The notes beneath the pieces are model-generated. The model had not been told where the DNA came from, did not search any database, and saw nothing but the letters and a program-made list of their open reading frames with translations. A DNA stretch of 64,000 nucleotides, taken from contig NC_081827.1 of the NCBI RefSeq assembly GCF_030867095.1, positions 50,717,001 to 50,781,000 on the forward strand. Direction: 5' to 3'. This stretch comes from Alligator mississippiensis. Taxonomy: Eukaryota; Chordata; Crocodylia; Alligatoridae. The translations under genes were made by a program, and so were the position numbers. Numbering within the stretch: position 1 is the stretch's first letter; each line of letters begins with the position of its first letter. Of the stretch, positions 35,121-46,159 are shown one piece after another.

Positions 35121-36475
35121 GGGGGTGGCAGGGTTAGATGTGCCATGACTGTCTCCAGGACCCCACCGCCCCTCCCGCAGCTGGGACTCAAGCCATGCAC
35201 ACTCCCTGTGGAAACGGCTCCAGGAGCAGAAATTGGGGGAGAAATTTATATAAAAGAAGGCAGCTTTCATGCCTGAGGAGGGTTTGCAGCTGTAGCCTTT
35301 GGCAGGGATACAGTGGCACTTTTAAGAGGCCCAACCCCTGGCGTGGAAGTTGTTGGCTTGGGTTTGAAAAAACAGAAGTTCTTTTTCAGGTTCAACCAGT
35401 TGGACCTAGCCAGGAAAGGTGACTCTCTCTGTGGAAGTTAAAAAGGCGCCTAGGCCTCCTCCGCAAGCCAGAAACCCCAAACCTTCCAGCGACCTCAAAG
35501 GCATCGACATTTGAAAGCAAACTTCTTGTTTTGCAGAGAGGATGCCGATGTGCACACACGTCTTTGCTGGTTTCTAAAACTTTGCAAGAACAACAAAACA
35601 AAAACAAATGAAGATTAGAAGGGAAGAACCAGGCAAGAAACAAAAAATATATAGAAACACAGCCCTAGAAGCACTTCCTTCCTTCCCCAGCACCTTTCAG
35701 AAGCCAAAAGTACACACGTGTTTTCCTCCGTATCAGGAAGAGTTTCATCACACAAAATTCTAATTGTCAGACATAGGCCCTGATCCTGCAAATACGCATG
35801 TGGTTATCTTTACCACTGGGAGTGTCTCATTGCTTACCACTTCACTGGAGAAGTTCAGGCTCATAAAAGTATTTTAAAGAAATTGCTGTATATAAAAATA
35901 TAGCAAGTTATTTTTTGTAAGAATAAAAAAATCTCAACAGTGACTTTTGTCATTTAAAGCCACAGTTTTCTTTAAAAGTCACTAGCAAGTCTTAGTCCAA
36001 TACACCCGGCACTCATTTGTCATCAAAGCACTCTTTCAGTTTTTCAAGGATTAAAAAAAAAAAATCACTAAGAGCACAACAATCTAAGGTAAGACACAAT
36101 TTTAAGTGTTTTGATGACTAGGAAAGGACACAATGAAGGTATTGCTGGCATGACACTTCTTTGTAATGCTTAAAACCCAAACACTGTAGGTCACAAACTG
36201 CTGGGGTTAGGAACCATCCTTATTACCCCAGCAAAGCACCATGCATTCTGGGGCTGAATCATATTCTAACTGACATCTAAGTTTTGCAACTGACCTACAA
36301 TAGAATTTCTGTGGTGCATCAGTCACCATTAAAATAGTATTTGCATTTGACATACTACAGTTTCTCTCTCCTTACATTAGGAAATAACTGGAATGTCTCC
36401 TTGCAGACACTTTAATGACAACTACTGTCAATTAATAGTGCTAGTGCATAAGAATCTGAAAGTGAATTTACTTAC
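35121..36475. other. Non-coding stretch beyond the CpG island
   Basis: GC content falls off by about 35.4 kb. No exon or transposon recognised. Confidence 0.45.
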
Positions 36476-36490
36476 GTGAAACTGATCAAA
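36476..36490 (-). other. Candidate 15-nt microexon
   Basis: On the minus strand TTTTTATTTTCATTTTTAG is followed by 15 nt (TTTGATCAGTTTCAC) and then GTAAGTAAATTC. Both splice sites are near consensus. The 15 nt is open in two phases (FDQFH in phase 0). It lies upstream of the CpG island relative to minus-strand transcription, so it would need another promoter or be a non-coding 5' exon. Chance is a real possibility in AT-rich DNA. Confidence 0.2.
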
Positions 36491-36959
36491 CTAAAAATGA
36501 AAATAAAAAATAAAAAGATCATTTACATTCAATTTTTTTTAAATTATTTTAATAATCTAAAGTGGATTACAAACACAACAAAATGACAATATCTCTTTAA
36601 AACTTCACAGTACGATATAGCTGAATTGGAAAAGTTATATATGCAAGAAGTTAAGTAACAAACATACAATTACTTTTGGTGGCATGACACTATTTATCAT
36701 TTTTTCTATAAACATTTGCATAAGTATTTATGGAACTATGTGTATACATTTAACAAAACAATCTAGATAATATTTTAAAGGTGTGGAAAATGTTTTTGCC
36801 TGTAGCATCCCAAAGCACTTCATAAACTGTTTTTAATACTTCCTAAACATTTGGAAGGAAAGATACCAGCAACTAGGGAAGAAAAGAACTAATAATAGAT
36901 AACACTTCATATCTGAAAATCACTGTGCAAACATTAAACAGTTATTTATTCTGACATTT
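36491..36959. other. AT-rich non-coding stretch
   Basis: No feature recognised. Confidence 0.4.
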
Positions 36960-37105
36960 CCATGAATTTGACTGTAAAACAGAACATCATGCTTTCCTGA
37001 AAATAAGACTGTAAGATCAAGTGACTTACTTAAGGCCACTTAATGAGTTAGTGACAGAACCAGGGTTAAACCTAAGGGCTTTTTGCATCTAAATTTGCAC
37101 TTACT
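36960..37105 (-). repeat. MIR-like SINE, antisense
   Basis: TCAAGTGACTTACTTAAGGCCAC followed by AGTGACAGAACCAGGGTTAAACC matches the well-known antisense MIR order (AAGTGACTTGCCCAAGGTCAC...GCAGAGCCAGGATTCGAACC). MIR is an ancient tRNA-derived amniote SINE family. The copy is diverged. Confidence 0.6.
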
Positions 37106-37649
37106 CTGTACTATGTAGCATATTACAAAACAGTGGGAGGATCAAAATTTTAGCCAACAAAAAGTTTAGCCAACACAAACTCCTGTTTCTAAAAAAAGGT
37201 ATCGCCATGCAGAGCAAACAGATCTCATTTTTAAAAGTTATCTTATCTGTAAGACGCACACAGCAAACTTCACAGTATTCAGATTATCTTCCTCAGAAGA
37301 TGTTGGAATAAGTCCACTCTGCCAAGGTTCTAACATATGGCTGCAGGGAGCCTGCATTTTCTAGATCTGATGCATGGACCAGTAATCTATTATAACAGAT
37401 TAAAATAAATGAATGAAAGCAAGAAAATTCTCAGTTGAGACTGCTATATTGTGATTAATTCAGCCTCGAGATAGCTCTAGGAAACTTCCCTGATGAGCAA
37501 GATAAGTTAAAAGAAAACCAAAAGGTGAGAAAAAAGTCAAAATCAGTTCAATGATATATTTAATAGAGTGTGTAGCAAGTAATATGTGAAGAAGAAAAAT
37601 CCAATATCTTGAAGCCAGATGGTCCAGTCGTTGTCATCATTGATGGGAT
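37106..37649. other. AT-rich non-coding stretch
   Basis: No feature recognised up to the start of the CR1 homology. Confidence 0.4.
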
Positions 37650-38471
37650 GTGCCAAGACTAGTGACCAGGATCAAAGATAACAAGAAGTCCTTTTTTAAA
37701 TACATAGGGAGTAAAAAGAAGGCACCGGGTAACATGGGGACCCTGAGGACACGCTTGGCAATCTGGTGGTTGCACCAGACCAAAAAGCTGGCCTCTTTAA
37801 CAAATTCTTTGCCTCTATTTTTCTGAGCAGAGACCAGGACATCTCCCCCACTGGGATTCCAGACGGATTAGGGTCAGGAAGGACCTAGTTAGGGAACTTC
37901 TGGTGGGGCTGGACGTGTTCAAATCAGCAGGTCCAGATGATCTCCACCCCAGGGTGCTGGAGGAATTGGCAGGGGTCATTGCGGGACCCCTGGCACAGCT
38001 TTATGAGCACCCGTGGTGCACTGGCCAGGTGCCAGGGGACTGGAAAAAGGTCAATGTGGTCCATTTTCAAAAAAGGGAGGAAGGAGGACCCAGGTAACTA
38101 TAGGCCCATTAGTCTTACCTTGGCCCTGAGGAAGCTCTTTGAGAAAATTATCCAGGAGCACATCTGCAAGGGACAAGCAGGACAGATTATGGTCAGGGGC
38201 AACCAACATGGGTTCATTAGAGGCAGGTCCTTTTAGACCAGGCTTGTCCAACCTGCGGCCCACCAAGGCATTTTCTGAGGCCCGCAGTGCTGCAACAGGA
38301 AACAAAAGTAAACACTCTTTACTTTCATTCCCACCTCTTGTCCCTTCCCCAGCCCCTCAGCAGATTCCCAATGGCTGCTGAAGGACCGGGGAAGGGACAA
38401 GGTTCCCACACGCACCGCATCAGCCTGACATTGCTGACGCAGCGCGTGTGGGAAGAGGAGTAGCCATGTGC

Positions 38472-38850
38472 CACTCGGGACAGGATAAGCCCAGCTGGAG
38501 CAGCAGGGGCTCAGCTGTACTTTCCCCCTACCTGCGCTGGTCAGTCCCGAGTGGCAAATGGCTCCACCGCCGCTTCTGGTGGCTGGTGCTGACCCGGGCA
38601 GGTCTGTCCCATTGGGAGCAGCATGCGGCTAAAGCCAGATTCTCAGATGCTGCTGGGGAAAGGAAGAGCCCGGCCAGGTCAGCACCAGCCAGCAGAAGTG
38701 GTGGTGGAGCTGTGTGCTGCTCAGGATGGGACGAGCCTGGCTGGAGTGGCAGAGGCTCAGCTGCATTTTTCCCCTGCCTGCACTGGTCAGTCCTGAGTGG
38801 CATATGGCTCCACTGCTGCTTCTGCTGGCCGGTGCAGACCTGGCCGGATT
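38472..38850. repeat. Internal duplication within the hAT body
   Basis: The segment about 38472-38617 (GGGACAGGATAAGCCCAGC...CTGCGCTGGTCAGTCC...) recurs with divergence at about 38728-38850 (TGGGACGAGCCTGGCTGG...CTGCACTGGTCAGTCC...). Further partial units follow to 39020. Confidence 0.7.
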
Positions 38851-40051
38851 CCTCCTGTCCCCAGCAGCTCGTGAGAAGCCAGCTTCAGCCACATGCTGCT
38901 CCAGATGGAATGAACCCAGCTGGGTCAGCACCAGCCAGGAAAAGCAGCATGCAGCTGAAACTGGCTTCCCACATGCTTCTGGGGATGGGAGGAGCCTGAC
39001 CGGGTCTGCACTGGCCAGCAGATTGGTGTAACGTAACCAGCCTATGGCTGGGGAGGGGTCAGGCTCCCTAGATCTGAGACCTGATGTAGGCTATGGCACA
39101 GAGACTCACTCTGGAACAACATGCTAATAAACTTGTATCTGTACCTGCCAGGATCCCAAGTAGCAGGTGGTTGATACCTGGTAAACTCATGTGAGTAAAA
39201 ACTGCTTATGGCTTTCTGTGTGGCCTTCAAAAATGTTTTTATCCTACTAAAAGATGTCATATTTTGTGAGAGTCATTGCCTCTGCATGAGAAAGCAGAAT
39301 CATAGCCGCTGAACTAAATTCATGCCCCGTGGGAATAATCACAATTCAACAAAATGGGCAGGAAGGAAAAGCCGGAGTTCTAAGTGTGCACCCTAAAAGA
39401 GGCCACAAGAGTCAGAAGCACAACCTTAGAACCAGGACAGCTATCTGGTGACTGCAGTCCAGTAGGCATGAAGGGAATCCTCTACTCTCATGAGATTTAG
39501 GAAAGCAAGAGGACATGAGAGCAACATGTAGGCAGAGACAGTGCAGGGCCTTGGAGCCATGTTAATAAGTGAGGACAACTGTGTTCCCACTCTGGTCAGT
39601 GACTAATTGTGGGTACATCTTCACTAGCTTCAAGCCACTCAAACCTGCTGCCAAAAAATAAGCACTTACACTTTTACCTTCTGTGAACTGGAAATGAGGC
39701 AGTAAGGGCCTTTCTAGGGTGGTCCAAGGACAGTAGAAACAGATCACACACAGCGCGAGAGATGTTCCCAGAATTTCCTCACCACCACATTTCTTCTGAA
39801 AAGCAGGGATATCCTGAGTTTCATTGAATGTTTGTAAAATGCTTGGAGAGCCCCACATAGATGCACTGCATAGAAATGCAAAATATATTTTGACTTATTT
39901 GGTTGGCACCTTGGCCTGAGATTTTCAAAGCTGAATCAAAAGGCCAACTTCCATTAAAATGAATGGGATTTAGAGGGCTCCAAATCCTTTATGACAACTT
40001 TGTAACATGCCCTTTTTGCAAATCTCAGACATAGTTTGGAAGCTCAGCCAA

Positions 40052-40150
40052 AGAACATAAGAGCATAAAAAGTGCCATGGTTGGTCATCCCAATAGTCCA
40101 TCTAGCTCAGTATCCTGTTCTGAACAGTGGCAGAGGTGGATGCTATAGAG
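40052..40150 (-). mobile_element. LINE (CR1/L3-like) 3' tail, antisense, inside hAT
   Basis: AGAACATAAGAGCATAAAAA, then CCAATAGTCCATCTAGCTCA and TATCCTGTTCTGAACAGTGG, is the reverse complement of the copy at 18895-19012. It lies inside the hAT body. Whether it inserted there or was captured cannot be told. Confidence 0.55.
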
Positions 40151-41108
40151 GGAGAGTTTTGAACTGGTTAGACCCATTTCATTGTCACTTCCTGCAACTT
40201 CATTGGTGTCAAAGGTCTCATGACATCACTTCCTGATGTGATACCGCTTCCTGTGAGGTCTTTGAATATGGCTCGCCAGCCCACTGGGTGATAAAAAGTT
40301 CATGATCCGGCACCACATTCAAAAAGGTTGGACACCCCTGTTTTAGACCAACCTGGTTGCCATTTACAATCAAGTCACAAAAACCTTGGACGCAGGTGTA
40401 GAGGTGGACGTTGTCTTTCTGGACCTTAGGAAAGCCTTCAACACTGTCTCTCACCCCATTCTCATTACAAAATTAAGCGACTGTGGCATTGATGCCTACA
40501 CAGTCAGATGGGTTGCAAATTGGCTAGAGGGCTGCACCCGGAGAGTGGTGGTGGACAGGTCATTTTCGACCTGGAGGGATGTGGGCAGTGGAGTCCCCCA
40601 GGGCTCGGTCCTCAGGCCCGTAGTATTCAACATTTTTATCAGCGAGTTGGACAAGGGGGTGAAAAGCACCTTGTTCAAATTCGTGGATGACACTAACATG
40701 TGGGGAGAGGTGAGCACGCTAGAAGAGAGGGACAGGCTACAACTAGATCTGTACAGGTTACAGGGGTGGGCAGATGAGACTAGGGTGGGATTCAATACTG
40801 ACAAGTGCAAGGTACTGCAACTAGGGAGAAAGAACCAGCAGCATACCTATAGGCTGGGGAGCTCCCTTCTCATCAGCACAGAGGCAGAAAAGGATCTTGG
40901 AGTCATTATTGATTCCAAGATGAATATGGGCTGCCAATGTGGGGATGCAGTCAGGAAGGCTAACTGCACCTTGTCATGCATCCACAGATGCATCACAAGC
41001 CAGTCCAAGGAGGTGATCCTCCCCTACTATGCGGCACTAGTCAGGCCGCAGTTGGAGTACTGCATCCAGTTCTGGTTGACGCACTTCAGGAGGGATGTGG
41101 ACAGCATT

Positions 41109-41417
41109 ATAGTTTCATAGTAGCTAGGGTCAGGAGAGACCTGAGCAGATCATCTAGCCTGACCCCCTGCCACAGGCAGGAATGAATGCTGGGTTCACAA
41201 GACCCCAGACAGGTGATCATCCAACCTCCTCTTGAATTTGCCCAAGGTAGGGGCAAGGACCACTTCCCTGGGAAGTTGGTTCCAGATTTTGGCCACCCTA
41301 ACTGTAAAATATTGCCTTCTGATCTCTAACCTAAACCTATTCTCCATCAACTTATTACCATTGTTCCTTGTCACCCCAGGTGGTGCTGGGGAGAAAAGGG
41401 CTCTACCTATTTGCTGT
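41109..41417 (-). mobile_element. CR1 3' end, antisense, inserted in CR1
   Basis: It starts AGTTTCATAGTAGC and, read on the minus strand, gives the CR1 order: last ORF2 codons, a TTCAAGAGGAGGTTGGATGA segment, a CTGTGGCAGGGGGTCAGGC segment, then ...CTATGAAACT. It is about 309 bp, the usual 5'-truncated CR1 length. The sense CR1 frame stops at RRDVDSI and resumes at ERVQRRATHM across it. Confidence 0.88.
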
Positions 41418-41821
41418 TGAGAGGGTCCAAAGGAGGGCCACTCACATGGTCAGGGGGCAGCAAGGCATGCCCGATGAGGAGAGGCTACAGGACCTGAACC
41501 TGTTCAGCCTCCACAAGAGAAGGCTGATAAGGGATCTGGTGGCTGCCTATAAACTTACCAGGGGGACTAGCAGGGAGTGGGAGAGGCCCTGTTCCCCCAA
41601 GCACTACTTGGAGTAACTAGGAATAATGGCCACAAGTTGATTGAGAGTAGGTTCAGGCTAGACATCAGGAGGCATTACTTCACAGTCAGGGCAGCTAGGA
41701 TCTGGAACCAACTTCCAAGGGAAGTCGTGCTCACTCCTACACAGGGGGTCTTCAACAGGAGGCTAGATAATCACCTGGCCGGGGTCATTTGATTCCAGCA
41801 TTCTTTCCTGCCCATGGCAGG

Positions 41822-41850
41822 GGGTCAGACTTGATGATCAAGTCTGACCC
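41822..41850. repeat. 29-bp perfect palindrome at CR1 5' junction
   Basis: GGGTCAGACTTGAT (41822-41835), a single G, then ATCAAGTCTGACCC (41837-41850) form perfect 14-bp arms. The left arm is 3' UTR of the older CR1. The right arm spans the junction into the young CR1. Confidence 0.9.
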
Positions 41851-41986
41851 GGCTTCTGATCTGGCTTCTCTGCCGGTGCGTGAGTTAGCGCGGAGTTCAC
41901 GCGGGAGGGTGTGCGGGAGGGCTCCGGACCCTGCCTGCGCACCCCCCAGGGTAGTCAGCCCCAGCTGTAGCCAGCCTACCAGAGGC

Positions 41987-43051
41987 ATGACATGGATGGG
42001 CATGCACCGCACCCCGAGGATCCCCTCGGGCTCCGCGGCCCCCCCCGGCACCTCAGAGACGGCCACCCAGACGGAGCCCCTGGCTCTCATCTGCGGGGGC
42101 TGCCTGTCCCTTTTTCAGGCTCTGGGGCCTGGGAGCATGGTGACCTCCCCTTGCAGGGTCTGCTCCATTTTGGGGTCTCTGGTGCGCCAGCTGGAGGAGC
42201 TCCAGGCCACAGTCCAGAGACTGCGTGCCATCAGGGACTGCGAGCAGGAGATAGACTCCTACTGCCAGGCCCTTCTCCCCCGGGAGGCAGAGGGTAGATC
42301 ACAGTCTCCCTCCACGCTAAAGGAGGACTCTGGGACCTCCTGCTGTGTCCAGCCAGGGGCATGGACCAAGGTGGTCAAGGGCCCTAAGGCCCGCCGCACC
42401 AAGGCCCCTCCCCCACCAGAACTGAGCAACAGGTATGCACCTCTTGCTGCCCCAGCAGAGCCTGCTAAGTTGCCGGCCCCCACAGGCAACATGGGCCTAA
42501 CTGCAGCTCCTGCCCCTGCTCTCCCCAAGACAAAACGTAAGGTGTTTGTTGTGGGAGACTCCCTCCTGAGGGGGACGGAGGGGCCAATCTGCCACCCCGA
42601 CCCCTTAGCCCGGCAAGTCTGCTGTTTCCCAGGGGCCCGCATCCGGGACATTGCGGAGAGGATCCCCAAGCTCCTCAAACCCACAGACCACTATCCCATG
42701 CTCCTTATTCATGTGGGCACCAATGACACGGCTCGGAGCACTCCCAGCCAGGTCATGAGGCGCTACAGGGATTTGGGAGCGGGGCTTAAGGGTCTGGGGG
42801 CACAGGTGGTGTTCTCATCGATCCTCCCAGTCTCAGGCTATGGGCTGAGAAGGGACAGGAGGATCTATGTGGTCAACCAAAGACTGCGGCGCTGGTGTCG
42901 TCAGGAAGGCTTTGGCTTTCATGACCGCAGCCCGCTCTTTGGCGAGAGAGGCAGCGAGCTGCTGGGAAGAGATGGCCTCCACCTCTCTCCCCTAGGGAGG
43001 AGGCTCTTCTCAGCCAGACTGGCTGACCTGCTCCGCCGGACTTTAAACTAA
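41987..43051 (+). CDS. CR1 ORF1 protein with SGNH/GDSL-type esterase domain
   Basis: The ORF is intact at 354 codons from the ATG at 41987. The frame is also open upstream but lacks another good start. The N-terminal part has CGGCLSLFQ and CRVCSILGSL, paired-cysteine motifs of the PHD-like finger described for CR1 ORF1, followed by a short coiled-coil-like LVRQLEELQATVQRLR. A Pro/Ala-rich linker leads to the esterase domain: VFVVGDSLLRGTEG (block I nucleophile Ser), LLIHVGTNDTARS (block III) and LGRDGLHLSPLGRRLF (block V, catalytic Asp and His). The role of the esterase in retrotransposition is not settled. The stop lies a few bases before ORF2 begins. Confidence 0.9.
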   Translation: MTWMGMHRTPRIPSGSAAPPGTSETATQTEPLALICGGCLSLFQALGPGSMVTSPCRVCSILGSLVRQLEELQATVQRLRAIRDCEQEIDSYCQALLPREAEGRSQSPSTLKEDSGTSCCVQPGAWTKVVKGPKARRTKAPPPPELSNRYAPLAAPAEPAKLPAPTGNMGLTAAPAPALPKTKRKVFVVGDSLLRGTEGPICHPDPLARQVCCFPGARIRDIAERIPKLLKPTDHYPMLLIHVGTNDTARSTPSQVMRRYRDLGAGLKGLGAQVVFSSILPVSGYGLRRDRRIYVVNQRLRRWCRQEGFGFHDRSPLFGERGSELLGRDGLHLSPLGRRLFSARLADLLRRTLN

Positions 43052-43054
43052 GCC

Positions 43055-45944
43055 CATTGAGGGACGGGGGGACTACCGCCACTGCTGGCCCGCTGAGCAA
43101 TCCTTGCAAAGCCAGCGGATCATGGCACTCAAGGGAGCCCACCCTGGCAAAATCTGTGGGCAAGGAAGGAGCCCCCCAGGGGGCACTTGCCTGCCTGTAC
43201 ACTAATGCCAGGAGCTTGGGGAATAAGCAGGAGGAGCTCATCCTTCTGCTCAGTGCAAACAATTACGATGTCATAGGGATAACGGAGACCTGGTGGGACT
43301 CCACCCATGACTGAACCACGGGTATAGATGGCTATACCCTGTACAGGAGGGATCGTGTAGAGAAAAGGGGCGGGGGTGTAGCTCTCTATGTTAAGGAAAG
43401 CTACGCATCCCTGCAAGCCGATATTGGCGACCAGGGTGGATGGCTGGAGACCCTCTGGGTTAAAATCCGTGGGGAACAAGGCACAGGGGACACAATGTTG
43501 GGAGTCTACTACAGACCTCCCACCCAAAGTCCTGAGCTTGACCAGGATCTTGCCCAGGAACTGGCTGAGGCAGCTTGCTCCAGGACCATGGTTGTCATGG
43601 GTGACTTCAATTACCCAGACATCTCGTGGGAGGATCGCTCAGCAAAATCTGAGCGGTTGCAGAGCCTCCTCTCGTGCGTGGATGAACTCTACCTGACTCA
43701 AGAAGTCTATGGGCCAACGAGAGGCAAAGCGCTGCTCGACCTGGTGCTGGCTACTGGGGATGACCTAGTCGGCGACCTAGTGATCGATGGGAAGCTGGGT
43801 GACCACGAGCTCATCACCTTCACCATCCGCTGAAAAGCTGGCAAGTCAGTCAGCAACACAGAAGTCCTTGGCTTCAGGAAAGCCGACTTTGACAAGCTCA
43901 GGAGGCTTGTCAGTGAGGCCCTAAGGGACTGTGACCACAGGGTGAGGGGAGTTCAAGAAGAGTGGTTGCTCCTCAAGGGAGCGATCCTCAATGCACAAAC
44001 TAAGTCTATTCCATCTCGAAGGAAAGGCAGGAAGAGGGCACAGCAGCCCCCCTGGCTCTCCAGGGACCTAGCAGACCTCCTGAGGCTAAAAAGAAAGGCC
44101 TAGAAAGGATGGAGGACGGGAGTCACCTCCAAGGAGGATTATTCTGCACTGGTCCGGTCCTGTAGGGAGCTAACCAGGAAAGCCAAGGCTGCAACTGAAC
44201 TCCAGCTAGCTTTGAGCATCAAGGACAATAAAAAGTCCTTTTTCAGATATGTGGGGAGCCGGAGGAAAAGCAGGGGCAACGTTGGACCCCTGCTGAACCA
44301 GATGGGGCAACTGACAACTGACGCCCAGGAAAAAGCCAACCTATTAAATAGGTACTTTGCGTCAGTCTTTCATCAGCCCCATGGGACGCCTGTGCCCACT
44401 ACAGGGCCGGAAAGTCCAGGTGAGGGTGATCCCCTGCCCTCCATTAATGCTGACTTCGTGAAGGAACATCTTGAGAAGCTGGATACCTTCAAGTCAGCCG
44501 GCCCTGACAATCTTCACCGCAGGGTACTCAAGGAGCTGGCAAGCATCATAGCCCAGCTTCTAGCGCGGATCTTTGAAAACTCTTGGCGCTCTGGTGTAGT
44601 GCCCAAAGACTGGAAGAAGGCCAATGTGGTGCCCATCTTCAAGAAAGGGAGGAAAGTGGATCCGGCTAACTATAGGCCCATCAGCCTGACTTCTATCCCA
44701 GGGAAGGTCTTAGAAAAGTTTATTAAGGAGGCCATCCTTAATGGACTGGCCAACGCCAACATCTTAAGGGATAGCCAGCACAGGTTTGTTGTGGGTAGGT
44801 CTTGCTTGACCAATCTCATTTCCTTCTATGTCCAGGTGACCTATCACCTGGACAAGGGAGAAGAGATCGATGTCATATATCTTGACTTCAAAAAAGCCTT
44901 CGATCTGGTGTCCCATGATCGTCTCTTGGAGAAACTGGCCAATTGTCGCCTTGGGTCCTCCACGATCCACTGGCTGGAAAATTGGCTCCGGGGTCGGACC
45001 CAGAGGGTAGTAATTGATGGAAGTCACTCATCGTGGTGTCCTGTGACCAGTGGGGTCCCCCAGGTCTCTGTCCTTGGACCCATACTGTTCAACATCTTCA
45101 TTAATGATGTGGACACTGGAGTCAGAAGCGGACTGGCCAAGTTCGCAGATGACACCAAACTTTGGGGCAAAGCATCCACACCAGAAGACAGGTGGGTGAT
45201 CCAGGCTGACCTGGACAGGCTCAGCAAGTGGGTGGACGAGAATCTGATGGTGTTCAACACCGATAAATGCAAGTTTCTCCACCTTGGGAAAAAAACCCGC
45301 AGCATCCTTATAGGCTCGGCAGTGCTATGTTGGCTAGCACTATGGAAGAAAGAGACTTGGGGGTCATCATTGACCACAAGATGAACATGAGCCTGCAATG
45401 CGATGCTGCAGCTAGTAAAGCGACCAAAACGCTGGCTTGCATCCACAGATGCTTCTCAAGCAAATCTCGGGACGTCATTCTCCCCCTGTACTCGGCCTTA
45501 GTGAGGCGGCACCTGGAGTACTGTGTCCAGTTTTGGACTCCACAATTCAAAAAGGATGTGGAGAAGCTTGAGAGAGTCCAGAGAAAAGCCACGCACATGA
45601 TCAGAGGTCAGGGAAGCAGACCCTACGATGACAGGCTGAGAGCCCTGGGGCTCTTTAGCCTGGAAAAGTGCAGGCTCAGGGGTGATCTGATGGCCACCTA
45701 CAAGTTTATCAGGGGTGACCACCAGTATCTGGGGGAACATTTGTTCACCAGAGCGCCCCAAGGGATGACGAGGTCGAATGGTCACAAACTACTACAAGAT
45801 CGTTTCAGGCTAGACATAAGGAAGAATTTCTTTACTGTCCGAGCCCCCAAGGTCTGGAACAGCCTGCCACCGGAGGTTGTTCAAGCGCCTACATTGAACA
45901 CCTTCAAGATGAAACTGGATGCTTATCTTGCTGGGATCCTATGA
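43055..45944 (+). pseudogene. CR1 ORF2 (endonuclease-reverse transcriptase), lightly damaged
   Basis: The endonuclease comes first, with LYTNARSLGNKQEEL, DVIGITETWWDSTHD, GVYYRPPTQ, VMGDFNYPDISWED and GDHELITF. The linker follows, then reverse transcriptase with NYRPISLTSIPGKVLE, VIYLDFKKAFDLVSHD, SGVPQVSVLGPILFN, KFADDTKLWG (catalytic Asp pair) and LDIRKNFFTVRAPKVWN. In-frame stops: TGA 43312, TGA 43831, TAG 44101. One frame change falls at the A7 run 45289-45295, consistent with loss of one A. No ATG precedes the endonuclease in this frame, so initiation is unclear. The protein nicks target DNA and copies the RNA; this copy cannot do so. Confidence 0.92.
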
Positions 45945-46159
45945 CCCCAGCTGACTTCCTGCCCTTTGGGCGGGGGGCTGGACTCGATGATCTTCCGAGG
46001 TCCCTTCCAGCCCTAATGTCTATGAAATCTATGAAATCTGCTCAGGTCCCTTCCGACCCTATCAACTATGAAACTATGAAGAATAAGTCAAGTCACTGAA
46101 ATGAGGCAACATAAGAGGAATTCTTTTAACTATCATGTGGAAAAGACTTACCTCAGCCA

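Larger units (their letters stand above)
38239..40340. mobile_element. 2.1-kb hAT element inserted in CR1
   Basis: The terminal inverted repeats are CAGGCTTGTCCAACC on the left and, reverse complemented, CAGGGGTGTCCAACC on the right. The 8-bp TSD TTTTAGAC is perfect (38231-38238 and 40341-40348). Excising the element rejoins the CR1 RT sequence. The interior is GC-rich at 38400-39030 with an internal duplication, then AT-rich, and carries a LINE tail at 40052-40150. No intact transposase was found, so it is non-autonomous or internally replaced. Confidence 0.92.
41841..46038 (+). mobile_element. Nearly full-length, young CR1 retrotransposon
   Basis: It comprises a GC-rich 5' UTR, ORF1 (41987-43051), ORF2 (about 43055-45944) and a 3' UTR ending CTATGAAATCTATGAAATCT. 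It is inserted in the 3' UTR of the older CR1: host sequence reads ...GACTTGATGATC before it and TGCTCAGGTCCC after. Length is about 4.2 kb, close to a full CR1. Damage in ORF2 amounts to three in-frame stops and one 1-bp loss, so it inserted much later than the surrounding copies. The 5' junction forms a palindrome. Confidence 0.92.
37650..46081 (+). mobile_element. Older CR1 (host of three later insertions)
   Basis: CR1 sense segments at about 37650-38238, 40349-41108, 41418-41840 and 46039-46081 are consecutive pieces of one 5'-truncated element. They run from the endonuclease-RT linker to the 3' terminus CAACTATGAAACTATGAA. They are separated by a hAT (38239-40340), an antisense CR1 3' end (41109-41417) and a young CR1 (41841-46038). 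RT blocks include VFLDLRKAFNTVSH and FKFVDDTNMWGE, in which the usual FADD is FVDD. C-terminal RRATHMVRGQQG and FRLDIRRHYFTVRAARIWNQ follow. The outer element must be the oldest. Confidence 0.9.

Noticed and set aside
34384..35148. 254-aa plus-strand open frame and overlapping frames in the GC-rich block
   Set aside because: GC-rich DNA has few stops. The translation is Pro/Arg/Ala-rich on both strands with no domain, and competing frames overlap. Treated as a CpG-island artefact.
38448..39031. 183-aa and overlapping frames inside the 2.1-kb hAT
   Set aside because: They come from a duplicated GC-rich segment, occur on both strands, and lack hAT transposase motifs.
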